From NCBI GenBank assembly GCA_028023455.1, contig JAQFVV010006216.1, positions 4,296,877 through 4,360,876 of the forward strand: a stretch of 64,000 nucleotides of DNA, in the 5' to 3' direction. Positions 1 to 13,818 of the stretch are shown piece by piece (position 1 is the stretch's first letter; each line of letters begins with the position of its first letter). The notes under the pieces were generated by a model that was given only the letters and a program-made list of their open reading frames with translations, had not been told where the DNA came from and searched no databases. Source of the stretch: Epiperipatus broadwayi. Lineage: Eukaryota > Onychophora > Udeonychophora > Euonychophora > Peripatidae. The position numbers and the translations under genes were made by a program.

Positions 1-3000
1 GAAACGTTTCATATTTTATTAAAAGGAATTTTTTTAAATAGATAACAAAATTAGCCTATTATTAATTAGTGTATGCTGGTCATACAAAAGATGTTAAAAT
101 TTATTTCTGGAGATATTTAAATACGTAGAAAAAGTTGAGACATTGTATTAGATAATATAAACCAGCATGGGATTTGAATGAAATTATCAGAACTTTGAAA
201 TTATTTTATTATATGACATTGAAAAATACTTCCAATAATTATTTTAAATTAATGGGAACCATGAACTATTATTTTATAAACTTTTAGGAGCAGATTCATG
301 GTTATTTATGAAGCAATCCGGATATTTTAAAAATTGACTTACCTTATTTTTATTTTCGAAAATTGTCATTCATTTTGCTTTAAAGTGGAACCAACAGAGC
401 ATGCATGATTTTGGCATCAGTAGAAGTTTTTCATCAACAGCACTGGGAAGTGAAATACCCAAGAGGAAAAAAAAGACATTTTTTCTTCAAGGAACTTATT
501 GACAAAGTTTTTGTTTTCGTAAATATGATTTTGAATTATTTCTTTTTACTAATTTGTGTTAATGCTTATTCATAGATTAGAGATAGGAAAGGAACATAAA
601 AATATTAAACTACTTACTAACATAGTGCTTAGATTCTTATAAAAAATATTTAATAATTTTAAAAAGACTCAATATTTTAAGTGTGATAATATTAAATGAA
701 TGATATACTATATAATGTTTTATTTAGTTCGTGGATCAGAAAACGTCATTTAAGTGGTCAACCAGTAGAAAGATCACTTATGGTAATAATTATAAAAATA
801 TTAATGATTTTATGTATTTTTTTTATATTTTAGATGGTCAAATTATTATGTCATTTTTTGTGTAGATGTGTGAAAACATATAAATACACGATGCATACAC
901 AGATCTTATAGTTTATTTATTTAAAAAAATATGCATACTTTTATCTTATATTATAAATATATTCTAACATAATGGGAATATAATTGTATGATTCTATCAT
1001 GATTGAACTTAATGCTTATTGTAAGTGGTTGAAGTATTAAAGTATTATGTCGACTAATTATTTATATTTTGGTTCAAGAGTTATTAAAGAAATGAAGCAA
1101 TCTTTTCTTACTGAGCAGTTAGGTTATTTATATGTGAACTTATTTATTGTTATAAAGATGTGTAAGAATTTTAGCGATGTAGAATGATAAATCTCTAAAG
1201 AAGTTATCAAGATATTGACTTGGAACTAAATTAAATGAAACCAAGATGTTTTATGTAGGATTTATTAATATAGGAACAAAGATAATCGATGATGATGATT
1301 ATGCAAGTATAGATAACTTAGCTCTATAGCTTGTATATTTTCCATGGCAGTGTTTTCTTTGTGCTGAAGTTAAATGTTCCATAGAGCTGAATAGCCTGGA
1401 CATTATATTTTGTGGTGGTTATTAGACAGATAAGTCATACCTCATTTTTATACACTGTTACCGTGATGATTATATAGTAGAGGTACTAGTAGGTTAGACT
1501 CTAATTTATTTTATTTGCCTATGCATCTGTTTGCTATCAAAATTTCTACTATTACATCGTATAGGATGATATTTAAAATAAGAAATGATAAACAATTTTG
1601 GAGGTATGGATAGTATTAAAAAGTATAAGATATGTTGTCTTACTTGAAGTGAAGATAGAGATGAATACAAAAATTATAAGAATATGGTTTATCAGGAAAG
1701 GAATCATAAAATTTTCATATTCGAAATTGATTATTTTTTTATAAAGATATGTAAGTAATAATTAAAGTTGGTTTGTGAAAATATTGAATAACTGTGAAGT
1801 ATTTTAAAATTTACATATAATGCATATTTTTGACAATATGATAAAACCGAATCATGTTTAAATGATAGATTTTTGTAAATGTTATTCTGTAGCAACGATA
1901 TACACTATCACATACATTTTATCTGATATTAATATTTAAGCAGTAGTATAATTAGACCGCTATGTTGTTAATTAAATTTATTCATGTCGTTATTAAATTG
2001 GGAATAACTACATGATATGTTCAATTACTTCAAAAGAACTAAGTACAAGTTAATAGATGAATATTAAACTGGTTAATTTTTTCATTTTGTATCTCGAATT
2101 TACCAAATTAATGTACATGTAACAGAGATACATTATATTATTTTAATAAGAGATATGTAATTTAAAAAAATGTTCCATAACTTTTTTTTTTAGTTTATTT
2201 CAGAAAAGTACACAAAGTGTGATGATATAAAGTTCATTAATAATGTAAATAGTGTATATAAATTTATTGTTGAAGTTATAAATAAAATTTGTTAAACTTG
2301 TTTTATAAATTTTGGTGTTGACTCAATTTCTCCACATCACAGATACATAATCACAGATAATTTGAATTTTAAATATAATATTTGCACAACATAAATAGGA
2401 TTAATATTTAAGTTATATTATTTTCTTGATATGATTTCTTCAAGAAACTTCATTTGTCATATTATTATTATGGTCATATAGTAACTATAAGATATTTACA
2501 CAGAATTATAGTATTATTGATTGCCACATATTCTCAGATTATAAGACTATATCACATATTTATAAGATGCCATGTGAATAATAAGAAAATTATTTTACTT
2601 ATTATTATTATTCATGAGTAGTGTTATAATGGGAAAATAGATAAGATTAAATTATACATTAAAGATTATTATTAATAATATTATTTAATTATTATTAGTA
2701 TTAGTCAGATGTAGTTGAGAATATTAAATCCCTTATCATACTTAATTACAGAAATTATAATTGCCTAGAATTATTTTAAAAGAACTTTAGATTATTTGAG
2801 CTAAATTATTTTTATAGAGATGAAAATTGTTTTATCAGGATAATTTTAATTAAGTAATTATTGAAGACGTAGGAATGCTATAGATTTAGTGTTTGAGATA
2901 GTAAAAAAGAGGATAGTATTCTTATGCTATTGAGGTAATATCCTATGGAATATTGGCTCAATGTATTCATCTTGCCACTTGTAAACTCACTTCATAGTCT

Positions 3001-3826
3001 CATGATTTTTATTAGATATTTATTTAATTAATTTATGAAACCCAACCATATTATTATTTATTAATTTGAGCTAGTTTAATGACATATAGTATTGGAGAAT
3101 ATATTTATTATTGATTAGATACATTTTAGATGAGTATAATTATTTATCTGAGTTAGACTAAATTATTAGTATTACATATTTCCTGAAAGTGAGGGTACAA
3201 TATATAATTAAAGAGTTGTAGGCAATATATATATATAGTTTAAATAATATGTAATAGAGGGAGCTGGGATATAAGATAATTTTTTGGAAAAAAAAACTTT
3301 TTTTTAAGAGATTACAGTAAATTGGGTAAGTTTAAAGATTATGTTTATAGGTTTTAGATATTAAAAAATAATAATAAGTATAAAATATTATTTTTAACAG
3401 AATGAGTAAGGAAATAATAAATATAATTTAAAAATTAAAATATTAATGAATTACTGTTGAACTGATAATTATATGAATAAAAATTAAGTATTTTATTGAG
3501 GTGGAGTTAATAACCATAAAGTTCAAGTTTATAAGGAATAGAAATAATTAGATTAAAATTAATAAAAATGAATTATATATTTGGATTCATAGTTCTTGAA
3601 GATGTACTTATACAGTTAGGAATATACATGTATAATTTATATTTATTTTCTTTTTATATTATATATTTTCTTTTATATTAACTGTATTATTTTATTTGGG
3701 TTTGATTATTTATTTGTTTTATTAGTTTTTTTATATATTTTATGTTGTTTTTAGTTTTTTATTGTCTACATTTTTATAGTATTATTTATATAGTTATGTA
3801 TTTTATTATGTTTATTATATCAAAGC
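1..3826. other. AT-rich stretch without recognisable genes
   Basis: No open frame on either strand looks like a protein family, and I saw no RNA gene or complete mobile element. It is downstream of the beta-lactamase-like gene, or in the next intergenic region. The last 250 bases are strongly T-rich on the plus strand and lead into the retroelement-like tail that follows. Confidence 0.6.
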
Positions 3827-3905
3827 CCTGAAGAAGACTGCAGGACAGTTGAAACATATGTATATGTATATATGTACAAATAAAGAATTTTGCTAAAAAG
3901 TGTTT
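3827..3905 (+). repeat. Retroelement 3'-tail-like segment with decayed hammerhead-like motif
   Basis: The plus strand reads CCTGAAGAAG, a GC-richer stretch, then GTTGAAACAT, followed by TA-rich DNA and an AATAAA at about 3880. A CUGAAGA...GAAAC frame with a short self-pairing piece between (ACTG/CAGT) is widespread at the ends of Penelope-like and other invertebrate retroelements, where it corresponds to a hammerhead core, since position 7 may be any base. Here the bases flanking the core do not pair as stem I, so I read it as a decayed end. No linked coding sequence was found upstream. Confidence 0.35.
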
Positions 3906-6900
3906 GAAGTGGTTTGGATAAATTGTATTTATACAAGAAAGATATATAGATCAAGGACATTGCAGATACGTTTTAAAACAAATGAAATTATAATTCAAAG
4001 GGTGATTGGAGAAATTTTGGTAACATCTTGTATCATTTCAATATGTTCCATTTTCTCTTCCTAAGACTTCATTTAAAAAAAAGCAATATGATTGGATCTG
4101 AGATAATGGACAAACTTTTAAGAAAATTTTGACAGAAAGGAAAATAAAATATGAATTTTTGATCAGAACAGGCTTGAATTTTTTCCTGAAGTATATATGA
4201 CCTCATTGAGATTCTGATTAAATATCTGTTCACTGGAAGAAATTACATGTTCATAAATGTTAATGAGGTTAATCAGCAACAAGATGGATAACAAAAAGAA
4301 AAAAGAAATTTGGATATTGTGACAAATGCTATTTAGATAGGTCCAAAAAATGACTGATTAAAATTTGATACTTGATCTAACCTGATTATATGAATTGGTT
4401 TCAAATTAAAATGATTCATTTTTGAAAAAAAAGTTGTTTTTATTATTTTATGTTTAATTACTTCTAATAGACTGATATTCCATTTATATATGCTATTGCA
4501 TTCTCTAATGGAGCCATGTATAGTAATCAAAGCTTTAGGATACTATTTAACATTTAATAATTCATATTTAAAGCAATAATCATAAAATAATAGAAGTATT
4601 TACATTGTAAATACATAAATTAGTTCAATAAAAAAATACTATTGTGAAAAAATAAACAGCAAAATATTTTTTAAGAATTTTAATAAAAGTTATCAAAAAT
4701 TCCTGTTAACATAATCAAATTTCTAGATAGTGTATAACAATGATCTTTAGAAATCCTTTTATATTTACACCATTAACTTAAACATCAAAATCCAGTCTTT
4801 GATTACAATATTTTGAGATTATATCAATAATTGATATAATCAAAATTTTACACATTCTCTATCCAAAGGCTACATGAATATTTAAGCAATAAAATATCAA
4901 AAGTGGTTTTCTGTTTAAATCGTAGTATTTTTGTAACTAGAGTTACACCACAAATTTTAATAAGCCTTATAAACACTTATAATAAACAAAAAAGTATATT
5001 TACCATTTACTATAATGTTAAACATTAAATATATTTTGAATGTGACCAAGTACTTTTTACCATAAAAGATATAAAGAATCCTATGAACAACTTAATAGTT
5101 AATTGGTGATTTTGAAAATATATTGGATCTAACTACTATAGAGAGTAATATGTGTATTTCCATTGTCTATTACAGATATTTTAGGTGTAATAATAAAATA
5201 AGGATATATTTAAATATTTATTTTGTGTATATGCACACACATTGTACGTGTTAGTAAGTTACATTAACGTGTGAACTAGTTACAAGATTAAAACAAAATT
5301 ACATTTGGTATTTAAATGTACGTATATACATATAATTGACTAGTATACTTAATAACTATCTGTAATTAATCATATATATATATAAGCATATTTTTATGTG
5401 CATAACAAAAGAAAATAATCTAGTAGTACAATGTAAGTAATTTCTGAATTATGTAATTAAGTAAATAAGTATATTTTTTCTTTAAAATTGTTCTACTAAT
5501 TTTAAAATATAAATTATCTTCCATTCATTTTCTTTATAAATATTGTTTTAGTTATTGTATGAACTAATTTTTTTTCCACATCTGAGTATATATCATCATG
5601 CAGCTCCATCTGCAAATACATAGGCTTATAAATTATTCAAAAATTCATAAATTACAGCCATAATTAAAAAAACTTATTCTGTTAGTAGTAAATAAAGGAG
5701 TTTTTTTTTATATTATGTATAAATATAAGTTGATTAGTAAATGTTTGGGAATTATTAATATGAAATCATATTATAAATTTTTGAATAACTGATAAATCTC
5801 TATTGTAGAAATGGATTTATAAAATGATTATAGAATATGGTTGAAATGTAGATGCAACGGATAAAATTTTGGTTAATACCCTACGATTTGCAAAAAAATA
5901 TATATGTAATTAATGTATCCCATAAGATTTTGCATGAGTTAAAAAAAAAATTATAAGCTTTTATTTGATGCCAATAGAATCGAATACCTACATTACATTC
6001 CATGTTTACTGATTCTTTAAAACAATGCATTGAAAATAATGGGATCACTAATCAATAAATTTAAGATTCATATCATACTTTACATATGTAAAATATATGC
6101 AATTAAATATTTAAAAAAATAAGTAAAACATAAAAATGAAATATTTACACGCATGTTACAATAAATAAAAACTTTTTTACTGCTCAGAAATTAATCTAAA
6201 AATAAACTTTGCTTTCTTCATTTATCAGTTGGAATGTTTTGTTGATAAAGAAATATACAAATAAAACTTGTGTTGTTTATTGATAGTGTTTGATTTTTTT
6301 TTTCTTTTTTTTCAACAAAATGTAAAAATAAATCTGGTGTTCTTTATTTAGACTTCGTGATCTGAGAACAACAGCATTTTGATCTTAAGAAAGTTATGAC
6401 TTTCTGACTTGTATACCATTGCTAGAAATAAAAGTAATTGCCAGAGAAGAGTATTGGAATTTTTATACTATGATTTTCATAATGACATCGAAAATGAACC
6501 ATCTTGTGTTAAATGCTGTTCTCAAGAAAAGAAGAAGCATATTCCCTGAACTATTTTGCAGTCTCATATGGATCACATATGTTGGAAAATGTCTCAGAAA
6601 AAACTAGTGATTAAATTAATCTCTTTTTAGCCATATTTCATTTGGGATATGCACTCAGTTTATCAGTTTGCAATAAAATAAATAATTGTCACAGTTTTAA
6701 TTTTATTTTATTATAATTTGCATTGAATAAAGCCAAAACAAAGAATTTATGTGAAAAGTAATACATTTATTTGTAGCTGACCTTTATTATGGCTCTTTAG
6801 TAAGTATTGTTTTCATAAAAAAGGAATTGACTACACAATTGGGCATTTTTTGTCTCACTTTTTAAAAACTAAATAAAGAAAAAAAATTCAAAAATATAAT

Positions 6901-7808
6901 TTTAGTAAAAGTTTAAAACAAATCTGCCAATTACAAATTATTTTTAAGAGGTCCGAAATTATACATATAATTTATAAAAATTTCTAAATCAATAACAAAC
7001 TTACATTTATCTATATTTTTTCTCTCCCTCCTTACCATCCACCTCACCTTTGTTTAAAACCAAATAAGAAATTGAAAAGACAAATAATATTAAAAGTTCA
7101 AAACAAACTTGTCCATTACAGGTAATGAGATTTTAAATTACACAATTAATTTATAAATTTGCAAATCAATATTATGAAGTATTATCAAGAAATCATTTTT
7201 ACAAATAAAAAGAATCTTAAACTTATCAATTTGTTAACCCCATTGTTTCATGTTGAAGCAGTGTTTAAAGAATCAATACACTAAAAATGAAATGTAGATA
7301 TCCAACTTTATCAGTACCCCTTATTATTAACAGTTAAATGTATTTGGAATATTTAAAAAAAGTTAAATTTTTCTAAAGACATTGAATACTCAGATGATGG
7401 AAATAGTCAAATAAATAAATACAATTTAAAGTGTCTTCTTTTAATGACTACATTTACAAAATTCATATATTGAAAATGTTTTATAAAGCATATATTATTT
7501 GAAATATCTCTAATAATATTTAAAGTAATGGGTGTCTGCAAATTAACACTTTTATAATTAGTAAAATTTGTGCTACTAATTAATGAAAGCTTTGATAGGT
7601 ATAATAAAGTTAGTTTGTTGATAATGAATGAAAAATAAAATATTTTATCTTTCTTTTTAATGGCATTAAGTTGAATTCAACTTTGAATACTATAATGTAT
7701 TTATAATATTTGCAACCTTTATATATAATTTGTATGCATTAGATATCTTTTATGTCCACGATTAAATATATCAAGTTTATATAAGTCAAGAATTATATAT
7801 TATAAAGG
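3906..7808. other. AT-rich stretch without recognisable genes
   Basis: Only short, compositionally biased open frames occur (for example 6419-6607 plus and 4333-4530 minus). None has a family signature. Poly-A and poly-T runs and short TA tracts are frequent. I see no RNA gene, repeat pair or transposon end. Confidence 0.6.
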
Positions 7809-8234
7809 CAAACTCTTTATACAGTACCACCACCCAGTGCAAGCCTTAGTAGTCAATGGATGCAAAAAGGTTTGTGCATAAAATCCCCATCTACTCATCC
7901 AATATTCTTAATCCAGTTTTTAGTTTATAGCACTGCACCTAATACAACCACCCAGAAGCCACCTTTTACCTATTTAGTTGACTAAAGAACTATAAACCCA
8001 GTATGAAAACAATGTTTGCAATCCATGTAGCTATATAGATATGAACCTAGTTTAATATCTATACATTTTGGTATCTGGTTTTTTAAAAACACAGTGCCCA
8101 TCATCCTATGGGAGGATTACTATAAAACCATTAAACAATAACATAAGTAGTGACACACAGTGCAAACCTTAGTAATCAATAGATGCAGAAAGATTTGTGA
8201 ATAAAATTCCTATCTAGTGCCTACTCATCCAATA

Positions 8235-8277
8235 TCTCTAGACTAGTTTTTTAGCTTATGGCTTTCATCAATGAGGA
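8235..8277 (-). ncRNA. Decayed hammerhead ribozyme copy (family 1)
   Basis: It aligns with the intact copy at 29087-29128, but the core is damaged: the first core base is T (TTGATGA) and the invariant G of GAAA is A. The ACTAGTC part and the TCCTCA arm remain. The core changes should abolish cleavage. Confidence 0.6.
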
Positions 8278-8605
8278 GCCTTGAATCTGAGAATACTGCA
8301 CCTAAGGTTTGTGTTGGGTCATATTCCTGTATCAAATTTGCTACTGTTTTAACACCTTGTGTAAGCATATGAAATGGTGATCATGTGATGTTTTAGTGGC
8401 TTAATATCAATCTTGCCCATGTTTTTTAAAAAAATCAACACACCAAAATATATAAATACTAAATTGGGTTCAGATGTATATGACTATACAAGTGTGAAAA
8501 CAGGCAAAACTCACTATATGTATTGCCACACAGCAAGCTAGAGTAATCAATGAATGCCAGAAGACTTGTGCATAAAATCCCCATCTAGTGCCTACTCATC
8601 CAATA

Positions 8606-8647
8606 TCCCCAGACTAGTTTCTGGCTTGTGGCCTTCATCAGTGAGGA
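8606..8647 (-). ncRNA. Nearly intact type I hammerhead ribozyme (family 1)
   Basis: Read on the minus strand from 8647: TCCTCA (stem I, 5' arm), CTGATGA (8641-8635), stem II GGC-CACAA-GCC flanked by an A·A mismatch where the first pair should be (8634-8622), GAA (8621-8619), ACTAGT as a two- or three-pair stem III, C at 8612 as the cleavage base of a GUC triplet, then TGGGGA (8611-8606), which pairs with the 5' arm through one G·T. Stem I continues beyond an internal loop (GGC against TA) into a perfect six-pair helix ATCCAA/TTGGAT (8656-8651 with 8603-8598). All catalytic-core bases are canonical; only the first stem II pair is lost. Reduced but non-zero activity is an inference. Confidence 0.8.
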
Positions 8648-9038
8648 GCCTTGGATCTGAACGCACTGCACCTAGATCTTAGAATCTAATGCAACCCTCC
8701 AGAAGCCACCTTTTATGTCCACTTAACTACAAAACTATGAGTCTTAAACTGAAAATACCTTACTGTTTTCATCCAAGCCTATTAGCATGCATTAATTTCT
8801 CTAGCTTGCTGTGTGTGGCAATACGTATAGTGAGTTTTGCCTGTTTTAACAACAGTTATACACAAGCATAAGAAGTGGTGGTCATGTGACTATACAAGTG
8901 AATTAATGTGAATTGAAAACATTATTAAGGTTTTCATTTTGGGCTCATAGCTTTGTAGTCAACCAAATAGGTAAAAGTTGATGTTAGAGAGTTGCATTAG
9001 ATCCTAAGATCTAGGCTCAGTGCTCTCAGATCTAAGGC

Positions 9039-9080
9039 TCCTCAGTGATGAAAACTACAAGCAAAAAACTAGTCTGGGAA
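9039..9080 (+). ncRNA. Decayed hammerhead ribozyme copy (family 1)
   Basis: This copy is in the opposite orientation to the one at 8606. The core starts GTGATGA instead of CTGATGA, and GAAA has become AAAA. TCCTCA and TGGGAA still pair as stem I, and ACTAGTC is kept. It is probably inactive. Confidence 0.6.
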
Positions 9081-9435
9081 TATTGAATGAATAGACTCTA
9101 TATAGCAATTTTATGATTACTAAAGCTTGCATTGGGTGATACTACTGCATGGAGAGTTTGCTACTGTTTTAACAGCACTGTAGGGATTGGAAATGGTGAT
9201 CATGTGATGTTTTAGTGATTTTATGCCAATCCTTCCCAGGGTTTTTAAAATCAAAGATCCCAAAATGTATAGATACTGAACTGGATTCAGGTCTATATGA
9301 TTATACAAGTGAATTAATTTGGATTGAAAACATTGTTTTCATTTTGGCTCAATGCTTTATAGTCAACTAAATAGGTAAAAGGTGTTTTTTGGAGAGTTGC
9401 ATAAAATCTAGGTGCCGTGCTCTCAGATCCAAGGT

Positions 9436-9477
9436 GCCTCACTAATGAAAGTCACAAGCTAGAAACTTGTCTGAGAT
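9436..9477 (+). ncRNA. Decayed hammerhead ribozyme copy (family 1)
   Basis: The core reads CTAATGA, so invariant G5 is lost. Stem II is weakened (AAGT-CACAA-GCTA). GAAA and a GTC triplet (ACTTGTC) remain. It is probably inactive. Confidence 0.6.
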
Positions 9478-9615
9478 ATTGGATGACTAGGCAATAGATT
9501 AGGCACCAGATACAGATTTTATGCACAAAACTTTTTGCATTCATTGTTTCTAAAGCTTTCACTGGTTGCCACTACTTTATGGAGAGTTTGCTACTGTTGT
9601 AACAGCTTTGTGATC

Positions 9616-11149
9616 CTGTGAATTATCTGCTATGTGGTATGGTAGTTAGCTGTTGCCTTTTTTTTTTATTAAATTCACACATATTCATTATTTTACCTTA
9701 AGAAAAAAAATTAGTCAAAATAATAAAATGAATTTAACAAAAATCAATCTCACATTAATGATAATTTATAAGAATATAAGCAAATTGTTAATTTGATGTC
9801 AATAATTTTATATACTATGCTTCTTTAATGGCAACTACTTGTAAATATATTATTATTTTGAAATTATATTTGAATTATCATTTGCCAACCTTTCCTTAAA
9901 AATGAACGATTGCATGCTTTTTTTTTTATATTTATAATTGATAATTATTAAGGTCTAAGAAATTAAGTTTTAAATATAAGAAATTTTGTATTAACTAAAT
10001 AAAATTAGGTTATCTTGAATTTTGTTTTAACTAACTGATTATTTGAAAATCTTTAAACTATTATCAGATTTAAGTCTCAATATATAGATCTGATAATAAA
10101 ATTTATTACAAATTAGTTCACACTACAAATATAAGAAACTACTTTTTTTTATATCTGTAAGACATGTTAAAAATATGGAAAAAATATTTTATTCATACAT
10201 ATCCATAATTTCACAATGAAACAACTTATAAGATACTTTTAAAGTATAGACATCATAGCAATATATAGAACAGGTAAAACATTTTTTAATTATTTCATTT
10301 AAATATCTATAAGAAACAACAACTGAAAATAGTTGCTTACAAGCTTAATATAATTCTTAAGAATCTTTGCACTGCTGATTTAAAGTAAATCAATTTTTGA
10401 TTTAAGATATTTTTCTTTAACGCTACTTAAATCTATAAAGCTATTTCATTTATCAAATGTAATTAAATAATTCTTAATATTTACTTGCAAAAGTCATCAT
10501 TTTTATCAGAAATAAAACTGCAATAATAACTTTTTCATTGATGATTTCTAATTTCAGTAAAACAGTAATTTTCATGAATATTACTTACATTCACAATAGT
10601 CACTTTATAACAATTATTCAATAATGAAGTGTTTTTTTGTTGTTGTTTTCATATAATGAACAATGTCAAGCTTTAAATAATGTTCATTTTATAATATGTA
10701 TCTATCACAGTAATAATTTCATTATTGAGTAAATAGTGCAGTAACTTTCAAATGATTTTGCGTTATTGTATAACATATTTCTAAAATAGCTAATTGTTTA
10801 AGAGTTAGTAAAATTTTGCCAGATAAAAGATGTACAAAAACTTATTAATTAATAATAAAATGAAGAAAATTCAAATACCTACTTTTATTTTTTTAAAAAA
10901 AAAAAACACATTGGTACTATTTTTTTTTTTTAAATAGTTAATCAGAAACTAAATTTAAAAGCTGTAAAATTCAATGACTTTCTTACAAGATAGCTAAAAA
11001 TTTTCATTAAATACAATGATTTAATTGAGAAATCCAAATAGGATATAATTTTCATTTATCTTTAATGAATTTTAGAATCCAATTTCAACAATCTATTATA
11101 TTTTTTTTAATTAAATTTAGTAAGAGCAATTACACATCAAAGGCACATG
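9616..11149. other. AT-rich stretch without recognisable genes
   Basis: Nothing but homopolymer runs and anonymous AT-rich sequence is visible on either strand. Confidence 0.55.
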
Positions 11150-12728
11150 TTACATATTATAATATACCCGTTATATTTTATATCGCCATTGTACGCTTCT
11201 TCCCGTAGCTTCGAGTGAGGATATTTGTGAGCATGGTCTGATTCCATCTCACGCGCCAATCTTACACATGGATAAGAATTATCTCATCGAAAACGTAAAT
11301 AAGGGTTCGGGTGTATAGATATACCTCTGTTTATGGTAGTGCATCCGTACCAGCTCAATCTCAGGGTTTGGGGACTATAGTCTAACTAGAGAACAAAGCT
11401 AAACACTACCCAACTAAGTCTTATGTGTCTATCTATTCTGTCCGATAATTTATCCGTTATAAATCTAATAACTCAACCCGAATGTTATCATACAATTTAC
11501 TCTTTTATTACCATACTTAATACCGATAAAATCTCATTTATCCACGCATATAAATATACCAATATTCAAGCGCACAGCCCATTTACCCTGATACACACAT
11601 ATATAATTCATATATGCATCAAAATAATGCAATTATACATCAGAGCTGTTTATTTAATGTTGTTACTTTATTTAATTTAAAAGAGATTTATTATAGCATT
11701 AATATTGAGGTAACACTAGTTTCTTTACCAAGACGCATTCATTGAACATATATGTAGTGTAAACGTCAATTTACCTTAAGTACCGTCGACTGTTCACACG
11801 GTCAAAGACAAGTCCGCATTTATAATTCTCCACGAATACTGGTCTGGTTGATATAACGGATGGCAAGTAGTTCCAATATGGTATATCGAATAGCTTATTC
11901 TGGAGGTGGAGTAGATGATTCACTCGCTTTATGAAAGGGTCCAATTTCATAGATCTTTCGTCGCCATTACTCTTGATGAAACAAGAACTCTTTTTTTTTT
12001 TGTATAGCGAAGTTCATAGGTCCACTTCAGATGAGTTCCACGACAACTGTCCACTGTATCGGTTAAAGAAACTAACGCTATTGAATTACCCCGACATTTT
12101 GGGTGAGAAATATTAATAAACTTCTTAAGAAAATTTATACGTCCACACAATCTGCAGTCCAAACCGCCTCTTTTTTTTTTTTTTTTCTCCTCTCGAGCCC
12201 ACAAAAAAGTTCTTTTGTTTTCACTCTTTAACTTTGTAAAATTTTCTTCCAATATCCCTACGCCACTGTCCCGTTCTTTATTGTTTTCCAAAATTACCCA
12301 CCTGACCCGTTTTCGGACTTCTTGATGCCAGTTATTACTAAACCGCCTACAGCAACTGATTTATTTCTATTTCTGTCTTCATATGTTCAAAAAATTAATT
12401 AGCAAAAGAAAACACGTGTTACCGACAATATTATTAACCAGACTTAAAGAAAAATTTTAACGGATAAAATATATACGAATAATCAATTACAACTTATACA
12501 GCTCCGTATATAATTGCTTGTAACCATCACCGTTAATACATACACACATTTTATACTCACATATACAAATATATTTATATAAGCATACCCACCTAACATT
12601 CACACTCTTTGTAACAGGGTTCGAATGACTATTTACATATATCTCTTTTCGTATATAGTCGCTCAACATTAACACTCGCAATTAGTAATATATTACATAC
12701 GCTTGTATTCGAACCCCGTTTGTTACAA
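11150..12728. other. CpG-retaining anonymous segment
   Basis: CpG dinucleotides are frequent here (for example ACGCGCC near 11252, TACCGTCGAC near 11781, CTCTCGAGCC near 12190), while the surrounding AT-rich DNA has few. Short open frames on both strands (11423-11680 plus, 11947-12291 minus) are interrupted by T-runs and match no family I know. The right end, 12610-12728, is a loose inverted repeat: TTTGTAACAGGGTTCGAAT near 12609 against ATTCGAACCCCGTTTGTTAC near 12706, with a tRNA B-box-like GGTTCGAAT. It could be an undescribed mobile element or an unmethylated regulatory region; the sequence does not decide. Confidence 0.4.
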
Positions 12729-13818
12729 TATATATATATAATACACATTAAAGAAAAAAAAATTACTTTTTTTTTTGCCAGTGCATTATATGTTCTAGAC
12801 TTCTTTTTTTTTTTTTTATAAATTATTCATTTTTTATTTTCATAAGCAAGGAGCACATGTATGAACATGTATGTGTGTGCTTATATATGAAAATAGTAAA
12901 ACAGCCTTTAAATAGTCAACAGCATGGCAAAGACCTATCTAATTGCCCCCCCCCCCCAAAAAAAAAAAAAACTGTAAAGAAGAAGGTATTACAAAGCTGT
13001 TAAATTTCAGTCAGTAAATATTTTTAACATTTTTACATAATTGTGTTACTTTTAACTAAGACTAACTTGGTTACCCATTTAATGATCAATAATTGGATGA
13101 CTAAATGAATTGACTATGGTAAGCAGATAAACTAACCATTATATTTCAAGGCTTTATTTGGATATATTTGTGATACAAATTTCCATTATTAATTAGAAAA
13201 TAATTTCAAATAAGATATGATAATGTAAATTGTGTAACAACTATACAATAATAAATTGCCACCAATGATAATCATGTGTTATCACTTAATGGAATAGCCT
13301 ACAATCTAATCACAATAACTATATATCTGCATAAATAATATATATATAAGTTTGTCTGAAAATAACTGAAATATCAATAAAAACATCTCAATATATTATT
13401 ACATTAAAAAAAAAAAAAGCGAAGCTATAATTATTTAATGGATAGAACGATGCAGCATTAGCTGATATAAAAAATTAGAATTTTATTCTTAATATGAATC
13501 AATGGATAATTTGCTTATTTATTTATAAATCATTTTTGAATTACATTTTTTTTAAAAAGGTATGAGGTAAATTAAATTTTGTAAATATTTGCTATCCAAT
13601 TTATGACTTAAAATTGAAAAAAAAATCATACATATACTTTTTTTAATTTATCTTATATGGTTTTTAATTATTAAAATCAACAAATGATATAACATGATTT
13701 CCCAAGCTATTAAATTTTTATTAACAACTGTGAACTAATGAATATTTTTTTAAATCTCCATTATTTTGAATAAAAATTTTAAATAGCATGTATAACTTAA
13801 TGCTTAAAGAACTCTAAG
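12729..13818. other. AT-rich stretch downstream of the gene, with a C12-A15 run
   Basis: No gene is visible. A run of 12 C followed directly by 15 A lies at 12946-12972. The part next to 13818 would be the 3' flank or extended 3' UTR of the minus-strand beta-lactamase-like gene. A second AATAAA on the minus strand lies at 13718-13723. Confidence 0.5.

Larger units (their letters stand above)
7809..9615. repeat. Hammerhead repeat family 1, mosaic of direct and inverted units
   Basis: The segment is built from diverged copies of one unit, recognisable by conserved blocks: CTCCATACAGTAGTGCCACC, a GATTACTnnGG block, TTATGCATAAAATCC, CTAGTGCCTACTCATCCAAT, the ribozyme block, GCACTGCACCTAGATCTTAG and CACATGATCACCATTTC (or their complements). 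Units run in one direction from about 7809 to 8330, switch near 8340, return at 8520-8760, and run in the opposite direction from about 8790 to 9615. The last two same-direction units repeat with a spacing near 440 bp (9130 and 9565). An inverted pair of about 40 bp (8502-8540 against 8800-8843) folds the middle. The same family recurs at 28985-29678 and 59262-59875. No protein frame is visible, so the family is non-autonomous. Confidence 0.8.

Noticed and set aside
11947-12291. 114-codon minus-strand gene
   Set aside because: The frame runs through a poly-T encoded lysine stretch (EEKKKKKR) and shows no conserved features.
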